Below, piece by piece: positions 62,854 to 64,000 of a stretch of DNA of 64,000 nucleotides. Position 1 is the first letter of the stretch. Every line of letters starts with the position of its first letter. Made by a program: the position numbers and the translations under genes. Source of the DNA: Pseudomonadales bacterium. Its GTDB lineage: Bacteria; Pseudomonadota; Gammaproteobacteria; Pseudomonadales; Ketobacteraceae. The stretch covers positions 124,001 to 188,000 of the forward strand of contig PAPM01000034.1 of assembly GCA_002708905.1 (NCBI GenBank), written 5' to 3'. The notes beneath the pieces are model-generated. The model saw only the letters and a program-made list of their open reading frames with translations. It made no database searches and was not told the origin of the DNA.

Positions 62854-64000
62854 ATGACCTCCAATACTGAACAGCAAAAGTCCCAGCTAAAACAACTGAT
62901 TACCAAAGGTAAGGAACAAGGCTTCCTAACCTATGCAGAGGTGAATGATCACCTGCCGGCTGACATCACCGACCCGGATCAGATCGAAGATATCATTGGT
63001 ATGATCAATGATATGGGTATTCCTGTGCATGAAGTAGCACCGGAAACAGATGAACTGTTGCTCAACGACAACGCCAATAGTACCGATGAGGATGCTGCTG
63101 AAGAAGCTGCCGCCGCACTGGCCTCTGTAGAGAGCGAGCCCGGTCGCACCACCGACCCCGTACGTATGTACATGCGTGAAATGGGTACCGTGGAACTGCT
63201 GACCCGGGAAGGCGAAATCGTTATCGCCAAGCGAATTGAAGAAGGCATTCGCGAAGTGATGCACGCCCTGGCCTACTGGCCCGGCTGCATTGACACCGTG
63301 CTCTCAGAATACCGCCGGGTTACCGAAAACGAAGAAGGCCGTATCTCTGACGTCATCTCCGGCTTCATCTCTGAAGAAGACGAAATCGCATCTCCTACTC
63401 CCGTCAACCAGGCGCCAGAGGCCCCTGCAAAAGATGACAGCGATGACGAAGATGAGGACGAAGATTCCGACGACGACAGTGACGATTCCAGTGACGACAA
63501 CGATATCGATCCGGAGCTGGCGAAAGAAAAATTCGACGAACTGGAATCCCTGTACAAGAAAGCAGAAGCCGCCATTGCCAAGCACGGACGTGAATCCAAA
63601 CGGGCCGAAACCGCACTGGGCAAACTGGCTGACCATTTTGTTACTTTCAAACTGGTACCCCGTCTGTTTGAGCAGGTTGAAAACGAAATTCGTGACACCC
63701 TGGTGGCGATTCGCGCTTCCGAGCGCACCATCATGAACAACTGTATCCGTCTGGCTAAAATGCCGCGGAAAGAGTTCATCAAGAGTTTCCCCGGCAACGA
63801 AGTGGACCTGGAGTGGATCGACCAACACATCAGTTCCGGCAAGGCCTACTCTGAAGGTCTCGCCAACGTGCGCCCGGAAGTTCTACGTGCCCAGCGCCGC
63901 ATGGTACAGCTGCAGGAACACATCACCTTGACCATCCCCGAGATCAAGGAAGTCAACCGCCGCATGTCCATTGGTGAGGCAAAAGCACGCCGCGCTAAGA
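62854..64000 (+). CDS. rpoD: RNA polymerase sigma factor RpoD (3' end beyond window)
   Basis: The first 382 codons from ATG 62854; the frame is open at the window edge. Region 1.1 is QQKSQLKQLITKGKEQGFLTYAEVNDHLP, region 1.2 is DPVRMYMREMGTVELLTREGE. The non-conserved region between 1.2 and 2.1 contains an acidic stretch of ~30 residues (DDSDDEDEDEDSDDDSDDSS at about 190-215), then helical segments. Core-binding and -10-recognition regions lie past the end. This is the housekeeping sigma factor. Confidence 0.98.
   Translation, partial: MTSNTEQQKSQLKQLITKGKEQGFLTYAEVNDHLPADITDPDQIEDIIGMINDMGIPVHEVAPETDELLLNDNANSTDEDAAEEAAAALASVESEPGRTTDPVRMYMREMGTVELLTREGEIVIAKRIEEGIREVMHALAYWPGCIDTVLSEYRRVTENEEGRISDVISGFISEEDEIASPTPVNQAPEAPAKDDSDDEDEDEDSDDDSDDSSDDNDIDPELAKEKFDELESLYKKAEAAIAKHGRESKRAETALGKLADHFVTFKLVPRLFEQVENEIRDTLVAIRASERTIMNNCIRLAKMPRKEFIKSFPGNEVDLEWIDQHISSGKAYSEGLANVRPEVLRAQRRMVQLQEHITLTIPEIKEVNRRMSIGEAKARRAK

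Overview
The window is a contiguous 64 kb piece of a gammaproteobacterial chromosome. It has no insertion sequences, phage genes, CRISPR arrays or rRNA. Several neighbourhoods match the Pseudomonas/Marinobacter/Alcanivorax side of the class: hemA-prfA-prmC-moeB divergent from a TPR lipoprotein-lolB-ispE-tRNA-Gln-prs-rplY-pth-ychF; coxB-coxA-ctaG-coxC with SURF1, ctaA and ctaB; and tsaD divergent from rpsU-yqeY-dnaG-rpoD. A wax-ester gene pair, a heterodimeric acyl-CoA dehydrogenase and a haloalkane dehalogenase suggest a lipid- or hydrocarbon-using, probably marine bacterium. The genus is an inference (Marinobacter- or Ketobacter-like).

Layout. 0-11 kb: end of gatA, gatB, the glutathione-dependent formaldehyde pathway (adhC-fghA), a three-gene porin / small periplasmic binding protein / diguanylate cyclase operon, then moeB, prmC, prfA and hemA. 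11-18.5 kb: outer-membrane lipoprotein sorting, isoprenoid, PRPP and translation genes with tRNA-Gln(TTG) and tRNA-Met(CAT). 18.5-28 kb: two small conserved proteins, a 590-base non-coding stretch, then a caa3-type cytochrome c oxidase with its assembly and heme A genes. 28-37 kb: an autotransporter-barrel protein, an acyl-CoA dehydrogenase pair, a PilZ protein, lytic transglycosylase Slt and a leucine-rich-repeat lipoprotein. 37-53 kb: a lipid-centred accessory region with haloalkane dehalogenase, serine hydrolase, two ABC1/UbiB-type kinases flanking an epimerase-acyltransferase pair, a MltC-like transglycosylase, a secreted MORN-repeat protein, a two-domain fatty acyl-CoA reductase, a wax ester synthase/DGAT and a FabR-type regulator. 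53-64 kb: methyltransferase, EamA exporter, cca, folM, folK, folB, plsY, tsaD, rpsU, yqeY, dnaG and the start of rpoD.

Two regulatory finds stand out. First, the EamA exporter gene is preceded by a complete candidate transcription attenuator: a sigma70-like promoter, a 38-codon leader ORF, a 13-base-pair candidate antiterminator and an intrinsic terminator. The leader peptide has no run of one codon, so it may be a ligand- or peptide-dependent ribosome-arrest switch. Second, the region between the wax ester synthase and fabR holds two 18-bp FabR/DesT-like operators, one over each promoter. This suggests that wax ester formation is tied to acyl-chain saturation sensing. Both are inferences from sequence.
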